This document shows, piece by piece, positions 5,241 to 5,670 of a DNA stretch of 5,670 bases. A program made the translations under genes and the position numbers. The stretch lies in contig JALZVI010000314.1 in assembly GCA_023301015.1 (NCBI GenBank), positions 1 through 5,670 on the forward strand, given 5' to 3'. Position 1 is the stretch's first letter. Every line of letters begins with the position of its first letter. The DNA comes from Rickettsiales bacterium. GTDB taxonomy: Bacteria; Pseudomonadota; Alphaproteobacteria; Rickettsiales; 21-14-0-20-44-7. The notes below the pieces were generated by a model that worked only from the letters and a program-made list of their open reading frames with translations, had not been told where the DNA came from and did no database searches.

Positions 5241-5670
5241 CTATCGAGCGTTAGACTTGAGGAACGCACGATTAACGCCAGAGAGTTCAACTTTACCGTT
5301 GTTCTCTTTATCGTTAGTGCGGCTCTCGCCTGCTGCTACTAGCTGGTGTAGTGTTTTACCAGCATCGTTGATGAAAGATAGCCTTGCAGCCATATCCATC
5401 GCTCCTTTGTCAACATCAGTTTTACCTGAGGCTACAATTGCTGCATCTAATTGAGCATCAATGAAAGCGGCTACAAGAGCTACTTCAGCAATGCTGTCCT
5501 TAGGTGCTTCCGTAAGCTGGGCTTCCAGCTCGGTTACTCGTGCCGTTGCAGTGTCACGCTCTGTTGTGAGTGTGGCATTGCCTGCGGTTAGTGTTTCGTT
5601 AGAGGCAGTGAGTTCAGTCACCTGAGCCTGCGAGGCTTCGAGTTGAACTTCTGCTTTACCTAATTTAATA
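5241..5670 (-). CDS. Scaffold (or protease-scaffold fusion) protein, C-terminal fragment
   Basis: Only the last 142 or so residues are in the window. The frame stays open to the right edge, so the protein starts beyond it. A GTG at 5619-5621 is not a credible start because coding continues upstream (KLGKAEVQLEASQAQ, then VTELTASNETL). The visible N-terminal 55 residues form a heptad-like coiled coil with repeated Leu/Val and Thr/Glu, typical of phage assembly scaffolds. Residues after that (SIAEVALVAAFIDAQLDAAI, then DMAARLSFINDAGKTLHQLV) are helical. The tail VNRAFLKSNAR is short and basic, like coat-binding C-termini of scaffolds. Position immediately before decoration and capsid genes agrees with Nu3 or gpC-type proteins. 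Whether a serine protease domain precedes it cannot be seen here. Confidence 0.7.
   Translation of the reverse strand, partial: IKLGKAEVQLEASQAQVTELTASNETLTAGNATLTTERDTATARVTELEAQLTEAPKDSIAEVALVAAFIDAQLDAAIVASGKTDVDKGAMDMAARLSFINDAGKTLHQLVAAGESRTNDKENNGKVELSGVNRAFLKSNAR

Overview
The window is part of the head and tail morphogenesis block of a tailed double-stranded DNA bacteriophage or prophage. Almost all coding is on the minus strand, so the operon reads from the right edge to the left. Good Shine-Dalgarno sequences, very tight gene packing and moderate base composition suggest a phage of a Gram-negative bacterium. No sequence feature fixes the host, and no sheath or tail-tip gene is present to separate a siphovirus from a myovirus.

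In transcription order the block contains the following. (1) A C-terminal fragment of a coiled-coil scaffold or protease-scaffold protein runs off the right edge. (2) A 130-residue capsid decoration-type protein follows. (3) Next is the HK97-fold-like major capsid protein. (4) A strong intrinsic-terminator hairpin follows the capsid gene. (5) A 149-residue protein of unknown function has a long Ala/Lys/Glu helix. (6) A 245-residue head-tail connector candidate combines a beta-rich N-terminus with a helical C-terminus. (7) A 187-residue head-closure candidate follows. (8) A 230-residue tail-completion (neck) protein follows. (9) A 144-residue tail-terminator candidate follows. (10) The N-terminal part of a major tail (tube) protein ends the block. 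The order parallels the lambda sequence Nu3-D-E-FI-FII-Z-U-V, and several assignments rest more on this order than on motifs. The genes from the unknown protein to the tail terminator are separated by 1-3 nt or overlap, apart from the gap holding the capsid terminator, so translational coupling is likely.

Two things break the pattern. First, a small ribbon-helix-helix DNA-binding protein lies on the plus strand between the tail-terminator and tail-tube genes. It has its own good sigma70-type promoter, placed so that the predicted transcript begins at or next to the ATG (leaderless). Ten-base tandem repeats overlie that promoter and could be its autoregulatory operator. It looks like a moron-type regulatory gene, and its 3' end overlaps the 3' end of the opposing late gene. 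Second, the left edge carries a perfect 62-bp direct repeat with a 64-bp period that puts the tail-tube gene out of frame. It is either an assembly artefact at a contig end or a very recent frameshifting duplication.

No tRNA, rRNA, CRISPR array, insertion sequence or integrase was seen.
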